Under the pieces are notes generated by a model. That model searched no databases. It was not told the DNA's origin and was given only the letters and a program-made list of their open reading frames with translations. A program made the position numbers and the translations under genes. DNA of 64,000 nucleotides from an uncultured Acidobacteriota bacterium (lineage in GTDB: Bacteria > Acidobacteriota > Terriglobia > Bryobacterales > Bryobacteraceae): assembly GCA_900696665.1 (NCBI GenBank), contig CAADGY010000306.1:1-64000 (forward strand), written 5' to 3'. Shown one piece after another: positions 9,076 through 18,046 of the stretch (the stretch's first letter is position 1; the number at the start of each line of letters is the position of its first letter).

Positions 9076-9670
9076 CCAAGCAGAGAGGCGTTTTTATTGA
9101 CTAAGTCGAACACGTTCCAACTGCCGAATTGCTCATCTACTGTCACGCCGGCCGGTTAAATTGACCTATCCCGGTAGAGTTATGCTGAGGCGTCTTCGAC
9201 TTCCAGGCACAATTTAGTGGCTTCACGGGTACGTCCGGCAACTTCGCCGGGCGAGCGCGCCTGGGTGTGGCAAAAAGAAATTTGGGGAGCGACGCTAACT
9301 GGCAGTCCTCTGAATCGCGCTCTACCAGAACATAGAATTGGCGCGACACCGGGTGCGTCCTCGCCCCTATTGCAGACGGCCTGTATTAGCTTCCAAGACC
9401 GCTCTCCGGGCGCTGCGGGGAGGGCGTGTCATGGCCTAAGACTGTCCGGCTTGCTAAACCCAATGCCAACAGACATGCCATCCGGCAATTCGGCTTCGAC
9501 CTGTTCTGGAAGGGAGTACCCTACATGCACCGGATACAAGGAGGCAGTAGGAGTTTGAATGGTGAACCCGGACCTGCCGGCCGCCGGTCTCCACCATTGT
9601 GAGTGGATAAGCTCGGCCATATCCAGAAGATACCGGCTATACCGGCCATTGGGACATACCTGGAAAACAC
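9076..9670. other. Long non-coding interval between two minus-strand genes
   Basis: About 600 bases upstream of the translocase-like operon and downstream of the Gly-rich/Tc-like gene. Short open frames exist on both strands but their products look random in composition, lack ribosome sites and resemble no family. The interval is probably the promoter region of the minus-strand operon starting at 9045. I could not identify a convincing -35/-10 pair, an RNA gene or a conserved leader. Scattered GGCCGG and CCGGCC words are present, partly from the terminator at its right end. Confidence 0.5.
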
Positions 9671-9709
9671 CCGGCCGGCTCACTTCCAAGTTGGAGGGGA
9701 GCCGGCCGG
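9671..9709 (-). terminator. Rho-independent-like terminator after the Tc-like gene
   Basis: A perfect 11-bp inverted repeat, CCGGCCGGCTC (9671-9681) and GAGCCGGCCGG (9699-9709), encloses a 17-base loop. On the minus strand it follows the stop codon at 9725 by about 15 bases and is followed by a short T-rich stretch (GTGTTTTCC). On the plus strand it is followed by TTTT as well, so it could act in both directions. The stem is very GC-rich, and the U-tract is short. Confidence 0.6.
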
Positions 9710-9724
9710 TTTTGAAGGTTTCTC

Positions 9725-12448
9725 TTACCTGGCGGAGGCTGCTTCACGTACTGGCTGGGCGGCTTGCAAGGGTGGAATGAACGCCTTGTAGCTGAAGCAG
9801 AGGAGAATCTCGGTGACAGCCGAGAGGTCCACTTTTGCCATCGTATCCGGTTCCAGGTAGAGCCTCCATTTTGCTGCAGGGCTGCGGCCCCAGAATGCTT
9901 CCGGTGTGCTGGGCGGGGCGCTGTTGATCTGCGCCGCGGTTTTTACCGCAAGCAGAGGACATCCGCGCGGCGGGTAGTTGAAGTGGACCACGCTGCCGTC
10001 CAGCCGGACCGATGCCGACTCGCCGCGCTGCATGAGAATGCAGTTAATCAGCGGCTCGGCTGAGACGGCACCGGCAAGCGCCACCGTTGCTCCCTCGATC
10101 TTGCATTCAAACCGGTCCTGATATATGTCGTTCAGGCCGAGTTCAAACTCGACGCTGCCCTTCTGCCGGAACTCCTGAAGCACGGAATGACTACCGCTGA
10201 AGCTCCAGAACTGCGTTTGCGTAAGCAGATCCATCCGGTACGATTCGTATTCGTTCCGCAGAATGATGATGCCTGGAAGCCGGGCCCACGAAGTGAGATA
10301 GGCTTCCATCAGGTTCAGCGCATGGCTGCCGCTCCCGCGTCTGAAGGCCGTGTAAGCATCCTCTTCCATATCGGGATGAACGTAACCGATGTCGAACGGG
10401 AGCAAACCCGTATGGTCTTTCATCGTATAGATGTCCAAAGCGCGACTGGCCCAGAACTGGAACTGAAGCAGATGACTCATATAATCCTGGGCGCGCCGTA
10501 TCAGCATCGCCGTAACCCGTCCCAGAAGCTTGTTGTCCGCCGTAAGAGTGTCCAGCATCTGCTGAGCCGCCACCAGATCAGCCTGCGCCTGTTGCGCCTT
10601 TAAATCGATGGTGGCCAGGCGCAGTTCCGCCTGCTTCACGCCAAGCTTGGCCTGGGCGCGCTCGAATTCGAGCTCGGCTTTCCGGCGCAGCAACTCCTTC
10701 AACTCGCTCTGGAGTTCACCGTCCACCGTGGACTGGCCGATGTCGCCAAGGACCTTGGCCTTGTCGATGAGATCCAGTGTGGCATTCACGGCGGGCTTGA
10801 CGCTGTTTATTACCTGCTCCATGCCGGCGCCCAGGTCTTTGATCTCCTGTTTGAGCACCGGTTTGCCGTCCTTCCACTCCACCCAGTCGGTCAGATAACA
10901 GTCCTGATATTTGACCTGTCCGTTCGCATCGGTGGTGAGCTTGCCCCAACTTTCCTGAGCAGCAACCAGAAGGCCAGGCAACGCGGCCAGCGAAGCGCCG
11001 CCGGTGTAGACGGCTCCGACCACGGCCGCGACAGCGCCGATCGCCTCCAGCACAGAGGAAATGAAGACGCCCCCAAGTTCGAGGCGCGCTTGAGCCAGCT
11101 CATGCCGCTTGGCGTCGATCTCCGCTTCGAGCGCGTCGATGCGCCCGTTGTAGCCCGAAACCACTCCTTCGGCTTGCAGCTTTTCGATGGCCGCTTCGGC
11201 GCGTTCGCTTTCAATGATCAACCCGCTTGATTGAACATGGGCGATCTGAGCCGAAAGCCTGTCGCGGTTGTACTGGACGTTGTTGGCGTGTACCAGCAGG
11301 TCCTTTGCGCCGCCAACCATGTTTTGAACCATCGGCGCATAGTCCGTGAATGCCTGCTCGTAGCGCGGAAAGTCCGGCGTCAGATAAAAGTCGCGAGCAG
11401 TGCCGAGCGGAATCAGGTTCGCGGCAATGCAGCTCAGCATCACCTGAGCCTTGGGTTCCTGGGGCCGCAACCAAAGGATGCTGCGAAACTCGTTTGCGGC
11501 CAAGCTGAGAAACTTCGCGGTATCGGCCTTGGCTGGAGCAAAGCACCTCAGGAAGTACTCGCCCATTCGTGTACGGTGTTCCGCCCACATGTCGGAACGG
11601 GCGCCGTTGAGCAAGGTCCTGAGCTGACCCCAGAACACACTCTCTTCCAACTGTTGTACGTTGGCCTGGCCGTTTGAACCTTTCGCCGCGTTCGATCCTT
11701 TGGCGCCGGCCACTCCGTTTGCCGACTGGTAGCCGCCCTTGCCGCCAGCCCCTCCCGCTCCGCCAACGCCGCCCGCGCCGCCGGTAATGGAAACAGAGGG
11801 GCTTCCTGCCAGCCGTTCGACGTACCGGACCGTGACGTGGCCGCCGCTGCCGCCGGCGGCGCCGTCTCCTCCGCGGCCACCGTTGCCGCCGTTGGTTCCA
11901 ATGTACTCCTGAAACTTGCCACCATCCGGGTCGACTACAATGATTTTGGCGTTGCCTCCCTCTCCACCGGTGCCCCCGGCTCCTCCACTACCGCCGCTGC
12001 CGCCGCGCGACAGCAGGTTGGCCTGCTTCAGGCGTTTACAGAAAAGTTGCAGCGGCATGCCCTTGCCACCAGGCTGACCGCTGCCGCCGGGCCCTCCCGG
12101 CTTGCCATCCTTGTTGTTCTGGGGCGTGGCGCTGGCATAACCCTTCGCTCCATTCGGCCCTTTCACACCGTTTGCTCCGGCGGCGCCGCTCACGTCAATG
12201 GAACCACCGGCAGCGTCGTATTCGTCGGCAATCACAACGACTTTGTAGTTCGTGAGCCGCAGTATATAGTTTGGTGCGTGTTTGATTTCGCGAGCAGCAA
12301 TCGTGATGGTAGCGGTGCCATCCGCGGGAAGTTTTTTTTCGGTAATCTGGCTGTTCAACTCGCTGAGAAATGCATCATTAATGATGATGGTGTCCCGGAT
12401 GTAGGCCAGACCTGAAACAATGCCTCTAATCGGCGCTCCAATGATCAT
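9725..12448 (-). CDS. Gly-rich, coiled-coil protein with Tc-toxin A (TcA)-like C-terminal region
   Basis: A 907-residue protein without a signal peptide. Residues 1-78 are beta-rich. Residues 79-262 are a Gly-rich, collagen-like tract (GPNGAKG, GGPGGSGQPGGKG, GGAGGVGGAGG), interrupted by two non-Gly segments. Residues about 385-458 form a coiled coil, 459-498 a strongly hydrophobic helical hairpin (VLEAIGAVAAVVGAVYTGG), and 575-650 a second coiled coil. Residues 651-890 follow the layout of the C-terminal TcB-binding part of insecticidal Tc toxin A subunits: MLIRRAQDYMSHLLQFQFW, a YL..W and FR.KGSVEFEL segment, then a W.LYLEP...VDLSAVTEILLCFSY ending. A coiled coil with a hydrophobic tip also suits an alpha pore-forming protein. 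The function is not established. A good AAGGAG site (12456-12461) supports the start. It is divergent from an ECF sigma/kinase pair. Confidence 0.7.
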   Translation of the reverse strand: MIIGAPIRGIVSGLAYIRDTIIINDAFLSELNSQITEKKLPADGTATITIAAREIKHAPNYILRLTNYKVVVIADEYDAAGGSIDVSGAAGANGVKGPNGAKGYASATPQNNKDGKPGGPGGSGQPGGKGMPLQLFCKRLKQANLLSRGGSGGSGGAGGTGGEGGNAKIIVVDPDGGKFQEYIGTNGGNGGRGGDGAAGGSGGHVTVRYVERLAGSPSVSITGGAGGVGGAGGAGGKGGYQSANGVAGAKGSNAAKGSNGQANVQQLEESVFWGQLRTLLNGARSDMWAEHRTRMGEYFLRCFAPAKADTAKFLSLAANEFRSILWLRPQEPKAQVMLSCIAANLIPLGTARDFYLTPDFPRYEQAFTDYAPMVQNMVGGAKDLLVHANNVQYNRDRLSAQIAHVQSSGLIIESERAEAAIEKLQAEGVVSGYNGRIDALEAEIDAKRHELAQARLELGGVFISSVLEAIGAVAAVVGAVYTGGASLAALPGLLVAAQESWGKLTTDANGQVKYQDCYLTDWVEWKDGKPVLKQEIKDLGAGMEQVINSVKPAVNATLDLIDKAKVLGDIGQSTVDGELQSELKELLRRKAELEFERAQAKLGVKQAELRLATIDLKAQQAQADLVAAQQMLDTLTADNKLLGRVTAMLIRRAQDYMSHLLQFQFWASRALDIYTMKDHTGLLPFDIGYVHPDMEEDAYTAFRRGSGSHALNLMEAYLTSWARLPGIIILRNEYESYRMDLLTQTQFWSFSGSHSVLQEFRQKGSVEFELGLNDIYQDRFECKIEGATVALAGAVSAEPLINCILMQRGESASVRLDGSVVHFNYPPRGCPLLAVKTAAQINSAPPSTPEAFWGRSPAAKWRLYLEPDTMAKVDLSAVTEILLCFSYKAFIPPLQAAQPVREAASAR

Positions 12449-12546
12449 TTCCGTGCTCCTTGGTTGTTGCTGAGTCTCAACTTCTGCAACGGATACGGAA
12501 TCGCGCGCCGGATTTGATCATGCGCGTTACGATAGATGACTATTGG

Positions 12547-13128
12547 ATGGACCAGCCACAGACAATTACGGCCCTGCTGAAGCGGCACGACCAGGGGGAC
12601 GAGCAGGCCCTGGGCGAGTTGCTGCCTCTCGTCTACAGCCAGCTCCGGCGAATGGCGGGGGCACTCATGCGGAGCGCCTCCAGCGGTCAAACCTTGCAGC
12701 CGACCGCCCTGGTGCACGAAGCGTTTCTGAAAATGTCCGCGGGCGAAGAATTTACCGCCAGCGGCAAGGCGCACTTTCTGGCCCTGGCCGCGCGGGTGAT
12801 GCGGCAGATTCTGGTGGATCATGCGCGGTCCCGGGCTTCAGCCAAACGCGGTGGTGGAAAAGCGTTCGCTACCTTGAATGAAGCCATAGTCTACCCGGCG
12901 GAGCGCGCACCCGCGCTTCTGGCGCTGGATCTTGCACTGGACGCGCTCAGCAAACTGGATGAAAGAAAAGCGCGCATGATCGAGATGCGTTATTTCGGCG
13001 GACTCACGGGCGAGGAAATAGCCTGTGTCCTGGGCGTGGGAACGGCAACGGTAACCCGTGACCTGCGCATGGCGGAGGCTTGGCTGGGGCGCGAATTGGG
13101 CCGCCCCGAGGCTGCGTCAAAACAGTGA
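12547..13128 (+). CDS. ECF-type RNA polymerase sigma factor (Ser/Thr kinase-associated, TIGR02999-like)
   Basis: A 193-residue sigma factor from the ATG at 12547, chosen because the family begins shortly before the ALLKRHDQGDEQAL segment; upstream in-frame starts (12460, 12520) would run into the ribosome site of the divergent gene. Region 2 (LPLVYSQLRRMA, HTLQPTALVHEA-like QTLQPTALVHEAFLKM) and region 4 (GGLTGEEIACVLGVGTATVTRDLRMAEAWL) are evident. The LQPTALVHEA motif is characteristic of the sigma group found with Ser/Thr kinases in Acidobacteria and Planctomycetes. Its stop overlaps the GTG start of the kinase by four bases (GTGA), so the two are translationally coupled. The kinase probably regulates it by phosphorylation. 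The divergent Tc-like gene is a candidate target by position only. Confidence 0.9.
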   Translation: MDQPQTITALLKRHDQGDEQALGELLPLVYSQLRRMAGALMRSASSGQTLQPTALVHEAFLKMSAGEEFTASGKAHFLALAARVMRQILVDHARSRASAKRGGGKAFATLNEAIVYPAERAPALLALDLALDALSKLDERKARMIEMRYFGGLTGEEIACVLGVGTATVTRDLRMAEAWLGRELGRPEAASKQ

Positions 13129-15374
13129 CGCCGGAACGGTTTCAGCAGGTCGGCCACATCTTTCAGGACGCCGTGGAGTGCGGCGAGACCGGCCGGGAAG
13201 CCTTTCTGGCCGAGGCCTGTGCCGGCGATGCCGAACTCGAAGCCGAGGTGCGCTCTCTGCTCGCCAATGCCGCCGAAGCCGCCGGGCGAATCGTCGGTGC
13301 TCTCCAGGAAGCCGCGCAAACCTTTCCGCCCGGCGATGTTTATGGCGAAGTGGGGTTGATGGTAGGGCCCTACCTGCTGGTGCGGCAGATCGGCAGCGGA
13401 GGCATGGGAACGGTCTACCAGGCCATTCGATCCGACGGGGAGTTTTTCCAAACCGTGGCGGTGAAACTGGTGCACGTGGGCATGGCCACGCGATCTGTGC
13501 TCCAGCGCTTCCGCACGGAGCGGCAGATTCTGGCCAATCTTACCCATCCGAATATTACGGTGCTGCTTGATGGAGGCACATCGAGCGAAGGCCGTCCCTA
13601 CCTGGTGATGGAGTACATCGAAGGGGAACTGCTGTTGGACTGGTGTGAGCGCAACCGGCTTACGATCCGCCAGCGGATCGAACTCTTCCGCCAAATCTGC
13701 AGTGCCGTTCACTTCGCTCACGAGCGCAAGGTGATTCATCGCGATCTCAAGCCGGGGAACGTGATGGTTACACCAGCCGGTCTTCCAAAACTACTGGATT
13801 TCGGAATCGCCAAGCTGCTGATGGAGGAACTCCTGCCGGATGGCGCCGCTGTTACGGAGACGCACTTCCGGCTCATGACGCCGGACTATGCAAGTCCGGA
13901 GCAGGTTCGCGGCGAGCCCGTGACGGAGGCATCCGACATATACTCGCTGGGCGTTATGCTGTATGAGCTGCTGACAGGCTCACGCCCTTTTGCACTGGCG
14001 GGGCGTGCTCCTTCCGAGATTGAAACGGCCGTCTGCACCGGCACAGCGCCACCGCCCAGCCATGCCGTTCGCGATCCCAAGCTTTCGCATGAGCTGGCCG
14101 GGGACCTCGACAACATCACCCGCATGGCGATGCGCAAGGAACCGGAGCGCCGCTACCGGAGCGCTATGGAACTCTCGGAAGATCTCGCCCGCTATCTGGA
14201 AGGCCGGCCGGTGAAGGCGCGCCAGGACAGCATCTCGTATCGAGCCTCCAAGTGGCTTCGCCGCCGCCGCTCGACTGTGGCCATTGCGGCTCTACTGATA
14301 GCGTCAGCAGCCGCCGGGCTTCCGAACCTCTTCCGGCGCCCACCGGTTTCGTTGGAGGCGATTTCTCTTTGCGATCGGGCTCGCGAACTCACGCGCATGG
14401 ATGCCCGAATACGGCGCCAACAGGTGGGCATTCCTCCGAATTTGCGGCAGGCGGTCTCGCTTTATGAAAAAGCTACCCGTCTGGACCCCAGCTACGTGCC
14501 TGCCTGGATTGGCCTGTCGGAGACCATCGAGTTCGCAATCGATTTCGACCAGCCCCGATGGAGAGAGCTTGCCTCGCAAGGTTTGAAGGCCGCGCAGGAG
14601 TGCATTCGTCTCGATCCGGGGAATGCAAAGGCTTGGGAACTCGTGGGAAACGCCTATAACCGGGAGTGGAACTTCTCCGCCGCCGCCGATGCTTTTCGGC
14701 GTGCTTTGGAATTGAATGCTCTGGCTCCTTATGCGCTGCGCAGTTATACCACGTGGCTCGGCTACACCGGCCGCACCGATGAAGCTCTGAAACTGGTCCG
14801 GCAGGCGCTTTCCCATCCTATGGCGATGTCGAATCCCGATCCTCACGTGATCAGCGGCCGTTCGCGGGCGATTCTTTTATCTCATCAAGGGATGTTGCTG
14901 TTACGTTCCGGGCGCTACCAGGAAGCGATCGAAAGTAATCGCCAGGCCTTGGAAATCGAGGCTACATACCGGATCGCAAACTGGATCGCGGGACTTGCCC
15001 TGGAAGCTCTCGGCGACTTCACCGGCGCTGAGAAGGAGTTTCGCCTGGCGTTGGCTGTCGCGCCCGAGGATACGCGTCCGCTGGCGGCCCTAGGCCACCT
15101 GCTCGCCCGCCTTCCTCAGCGGCGTAGCGAGGCGCTGGAGATTGAGAAACAACTGCTCGACCTTCACAATCGTGGACGGTCCGTCCTGTGTCACGCCGCT
15201 ATCGTGAGGGCCGGCCGCAGAGACATACCTGGAGCTCTCGATCTACTCGAAAGGTCCGCCGGCGATCAGGAGGGGCCGCTGCCATCCATCCTGGTGGACC
15301 AGCGAATGGAACCGCTGCGGCCGGAGCCGCGATTTCAGGCGCTTGTGGACCGAGTACGGCCCTTCCGTCGTTAA
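13125..15374 (+). CDS. Membrane Ser/Thr protein kinase (PknB-like) with TPR C-terminus
   Basis: A 749-residue kinase beginning at the GTG at 13125, inside the sigma-factor stop. The first 80 residues are a helical leader common to acidobacterial kinases (TPERFQQVGHIFQDA...). The kinase domain has the glycine loop IGSGGMGTVY (89-98), K114, HRDLKPGN with catalytic D207, and DFG at D225, followed by TPDYASPEQV and SDIYSLGVMLYELLTG, so it should be active. One transmembrane helix (STVAIAALLIASAAAGL, about residue 395) separates it from a helical tail with TPR-type repeats (PSYVPAWIGLSE, GNAKAWELVGNAYNRE, YQEAIESNRQALEIE), probably for sensing or partner binding. It is coupled to the ECF sigma factor, its probable output. 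Confidence 0.93.
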   Translation: MTPERFQQVGHIFQDAVECGETGREAFLAEACAGDAELEAEVRSLLANAAEAAGRIVGALQEAAQTFPPGDVYGEVGLMVGPYLLVRQIGSGGMGTVYQAIRSDGEFFQTVAVKLVHVGMATRSVLQRFRTERQILANLTHPNITVLLDGGTSSEGRPYLVMEYIEGELLLDWCERNRLTIRQRIELFRQICSAVHFAHERKVIHRDLKPGNVMVTPAGLPKLLDFGIAKLLMEELLPDGAAVTETHFRLMTPDYASPEQVRGEPVTEASDIYSLGVMLYELLTGSRPFALAGRAPSEIETAVCTGTAPPPSHAVRDPKLSHELAGDLDNITRMAMRKEPERRYRSAMELSEDLARYLEGRPVKARQDSISYRASKWLRRRRSTVAIAALLIASAAAGLPNLFRRPPVSLEAISLCDRARELTRMDARIRRQQVGIPPNLRQAVSLYEKATRLDPSYVPAWIGLSETIEFAIDFDQPRWRELASQGLKAAQECIRLDPGNAKAWELVGNAYNREWNFSAAADAFRRALELNALAPYALRSYTTWLGYTGRTDEALKLVRQALSHPMAMSNPDPHVISGRSRAILLSHQGMLLLRSGRYQEAIESNRQALEIEATYRIANWIAGLALEALGDFTGAEKEFRLALAVAPEDTRPLAALGHLLARLPQRRSEALEIEKQLLDLHNRGRSVLCHAAIVRAGRRDIPGALDLLERSAGDQEGPLPSILVDQRMEPLRPEPRFQALVDRVRPFRR

Positions 15375-15416
15375 AGAGGGGAAGGACGCGGTACATTAAT
15401 CTCAAGAAGCCCTCTG

Positions 15417-16823
15417 ATGAACCTACAGGCGCTCCGGAAATGCCTTCTCCCCAACGAGGCGGAACAGGATGAAGGATTCCGCCAGGAGATCCTGCGTCTC
15501 AGCCACCAGTCTTTGAGGATCATCGCAGCCGTTCAAGCCGGTGCGGCCGTGGCCATCACGCTGGCGCATTTTGCGGTAGAGCGGGCTCCGGGAACGGTGG
15601 GGGTACGGCTGCTGCAAAGCGGGATCATGATCGCCCTGGGAGGCTTCCTGCTGGCGATGTACCGTTTTCCCGCAGCCTATGTCCGGTCGCGGACGATTGC
15701 GGTGGCGACGGCGTTCGCCTCGGGTAGTGTGGCAACGTGGTTCTCGCTTTGGTTCTCACCCCGGACGCCGTACATGGACAATTTCATACCAAGCCAGGTC
15801 ACGCTGGTAGTTCTGGTGGCCATCGCGGCGATTCCACTGAAGCCCAAGCACACAATGGCGCTCAGCCTGTCGCTGACGGGCTTTTACGCATGGGCCGCGT
15901 CGCGGCCGGAGAGCTTTTCGCTGCCCGCCGTCACAACGCTCGAACCTACTTACCTGTTTTTCTTTATGATTCTGTCAGTGCTGGCGGTGAGCCTGACGGC
16001 GGTCGCATATGAACAGCGGCGCCGGAACTATCAGGCCTACCAGGAGACGCTGACCGCCTGCGACAACCTGCGGGTCGCGCAGCAGAGGATGCTTTCGTCC
16101 GAACACAGCGCAACGCTGGGAAGGATCGCGGCCGGACTGTCGCACGAATTCAACTCTCCTTTGGGCACATTGACGAGTGCGATCGATACGCTCCTTTTGC
16201 TTTCCTCAAAACAGATCAGCGCGACGCCGGTGGAACAGCAACGCTACGTGTCGCTGCAGGCGGAGTTGCGGAAGACGATCAGCGAATCGAGCGAGCGAAT
16301 CCGGAAGACCATCTTACGCATGCAACGATTCACAAATCTTGACCAGGCGGAGATACGAAGGATCGACATCAACCATCTGCTCGAAGATGTGGCGGCGCTG
16401 GTGCGCCCGGGGAAGGATAGCCGGCATCAGATCGTACTGGACCTGAAGCCGGTCCCGCGAGTGATCTGCCGGCCCCAGCGGCTCAGCGCGGCTTTTGCCA
16501 CCCTGCTGAACAACGCGATGAAGGCGGTAGACGGCAATGGGTGTATCGCGATCGGCACGCTCTCCCGTGGATCTGAGATCGAAGTGCGGATCAGAGACAA
16601 TGGGCGCGGCGTGATGCCCGAGGATATGGCGGCCATTTTCGAGCCGGGATTCCGGGAAACCGCGGGACGTATCTCCTCGGCCAATTGGGGTATGTTCAGC
16701 GCCAGGCAAATTGTGCGTGAGCATGGCGGTGAAATCAGCATTGTGAGCACTCCCGGAGAGGGGACAACAGTATCGGTGATATTGCCCGGCGAGGCGAGTC
16801 CCCAAAGCATCCGGATCTCGTAA
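15417..16823 (+). CDS. Membrane sensor histidine kinase with degenerate ATP-binding G2 box
   Basis: A 468-residue protein. Residues about 35-200 contain roughly five or six transmembrane segments that probably act as the sensor. A linker helix leads to HisKA with H243 in AGLSHEFNSPLGTL. The ATPase domain has an N box (LLNNAMKAV) and G1 box (DNGRGVMPEDM), but where a GTGLGL G2 box is expected the sequence reads RISSANWGMFSARQI. Loss of the glycine-rich lid motif suggests reduced or altered nucleotide handling. A second kinase follows 26 bases downstream on the same strand, so the pair may act as one unit. No dedicated DNA-binding regulator is adjacent. The start is the ATG at 15417; its ribosome site is weak. 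Confidence 0.87.
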   Translation: MNLQALRKCLLPNEAEQDEGFRQEILRLSHQSLRIIAAVQAGAAVAITLAHFAVERAPGTVGVRLLQSGIMIALGGFLLAMYRFPAAYVRSRTIAVATAFASGSVATWFSLWFSPRTPYMDNFIPSQVTLVVLVAIAAIPLKPKHTMALSLSLTGFYAWAASRPESFSLPAVTTLEPTYLFFFMILSVLAVSLTAVAYEQRRRNYQAYQETLTACDNLRVAQQRMLSSEHSATLGRIAAGLSHEFNSPLGTLTSAIDTLLLLSSKQISATPVEQQRYVSLQAELRKTISESSERIRKTILRMQRFTNLDQAEIRRIDINHLLEDVAALVRPGKDSRHQIVLDLKPVPRVICRPQRLSAAFATLLNNAMKAVDGNGCIAIGTLSRGSEIEVRIRDNGRGVMPEDMAAIFEPGFRETAGRISSANWGMFSARQIVREHGGEISIVSTPGEGTTVSVILPGEASPQSIRIS

Positions 16824-16849
16824 AATGAAACCCGGGAAAGAACTCTCGT

Positions 16850-18046
16850 TTGAAAGACCTGCAAAAAGTCCTCATCAGCCACGGCGATTCGAACGCCATT
16901 CATCAGATACGGGATGCGCTGGCGGGCGGCCGGTACGAGCTTGAAGAAGCCAGCACCGCCGCGGAAACCATAGAGAAGCTAACGGCGTTCCATCCCGATG
17001 TGGTTCTGGCGGATGCGGGACTCAAGGGGATGGACGGGCTGGGGCTGATGCGGCATCTGGCGAGCGAACCGCAGCCTCCGCTGGTGGTGCTGATTACCGC
17101 CAAGGGACTGGAGCGCACAGCGGTCCAGGCGCTCCGCGAGGGAGCGCACAACTTCATCCTGTGGCCCTTTGATGCAGCCGAACTCGAAGCTGTGACGCAT
17201 AACGCGGTGGAACAGCGGCGGTTGCTTCGCGAAAACGAGTCGTACGAAGAAGAACTTCAACACGCGCTGCTGCGTTTGAGGAATTCACAAGCGGCGCTGG
17301 TGCAGGCGGAGAAACTGGGGTCGATGGGCAAGCTGGTGGCCGGTGTAGCACACGAGTTGAACACCCCGCTGGGCGCACTGAGAAGCAGCACGGACACGAT
17401 CGAGCGCGCGGCGCGGCGGCTGCTCGCCTGGGCCCGAAGCCAGGAACCCGAAATCGCCGGGCAGGTTCAGCCCTTTATCGACATTCTGAGCACCACCGCC
17501 GCGCAGTCAAAAAGTGCCTGCGACCGGATCACCGGCATTGTGGCGAATCTGCGGCAATTCGCACAACTGGACCGGGCGGATTTGCAGCGCGCCCATGTCC
17601 ACGACAGCCTGGAAAGCACGCTGGCGTTGCTGAATCACGAGTTCAACAGCAAAGTGGAAGTCGTGAAAGAGTTCGGGGATGTGCCGGAGATCGAGTGTTC
17701 CCCGCGCCAACTGAACCAGTTGTTCATGAACCTGCTGCTGAACGCGAACGAGGCCATCCGGCAGAGCGGGCGGGAGCAGGGAGTGATTCGCCTGCGCACG
17801 TGGCAGCAGGACGATTGGTTGAAGATCGAAATCTCCGACAACGGCGTGGGAATTTCCGGGAAGGACATGGAGCGCATCTTCGATCCCGGCTTCACAACAA
17901 AGGGAGGTGTCAAGGTGGGCACAGGACTGGGACTGCCGATCAGCTACCAGATCGTGAAGGAGCACCGCGGGCGCATTGAAGTTGTGAGCCACCCCGGGCA
18001 GGGATCTCGATTCACAATTGTGTTGCCGCTGGAGCAGAGATTGTAG
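16850..18046 (+). CDS. Receiver-histidine kinase hybrid, receiver partly degenerate
   Basis: A 398-residue soluble protein with a receiver domain at residues 1-120 and a kinase at 150-398. The receiver keeps D13, D55 (LADAGLKGMDG) and T83, but only one acidic residue of the usual pair is present and the conserved lysine is replaced by W105 (ILWPFD), so it may be a pseudo-receiver. The kinase has H168 in AGVAHELNTPLGAL, an N box (LLLNANEAI), DNGVGI and a complete GTGLGLPI G2 box, so it looks catalytically complete. The start is TTG at 16850, with GGGAAAG about 10 bases upstream; an ATG at 16825 is out of frame. It follows the membrane kinase directly. It may complement the weak ATPase domain of that neighbour. 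Confidence 0.87.
   Translation: MKDLQKVLISHGDSNAIHQIRDALAGGRYELEEASTAAETIEKLTAFHPDVVLADAGLKGMDGLGLMRHLASEPQPPLVVLITAKGLERTAVQALREGAHNFILWPFDAAELEAVTHNAVEQRRLLRENESYEEELQHALLRLRNSQAALVQAEKLGSMGKLVAGVAHELNTPLGALRSSTDTIERAARRLLAWARSQEPEIAGQVQPFIDILSTTAAQSKSACDRITGIVANLRQFAQLDRADLQRAHVHDSLESTLALLNHEFNSKVEVVKEFGDVPEIECSPRQLNQLFMNLLLNANEAIRQSGREQGVIRLRTWQQDDWLKIEISDNGVGISGKDMERIFDPGFTTKGGVKVGTGLGLPISYQIVKEHRGRIEVVSHPGQGSRFTIVLPLEQRL

Noticed and set aside
8026-9159. 377-codon plus-strand open frame opposite the translocase-like gene
   Set aside because: It mirrors the codons of the membrane domain; the product is charged, low in hydrophobic structure and has no motif.
9217-9558. 113-codon plus-strand frame in the 9.1-9.7 kb interval
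   Set aside because: No ribosome site, no motif, and random-like composition.
11690-12200. GC-rich short-period repeats suggestive of a repeat array
   Set aside because: They are the Gly-codon tracts of the Gly-rich protein; spacing is irregular and there are no unique spacers, so it is not CRISPR or a minisatellite.
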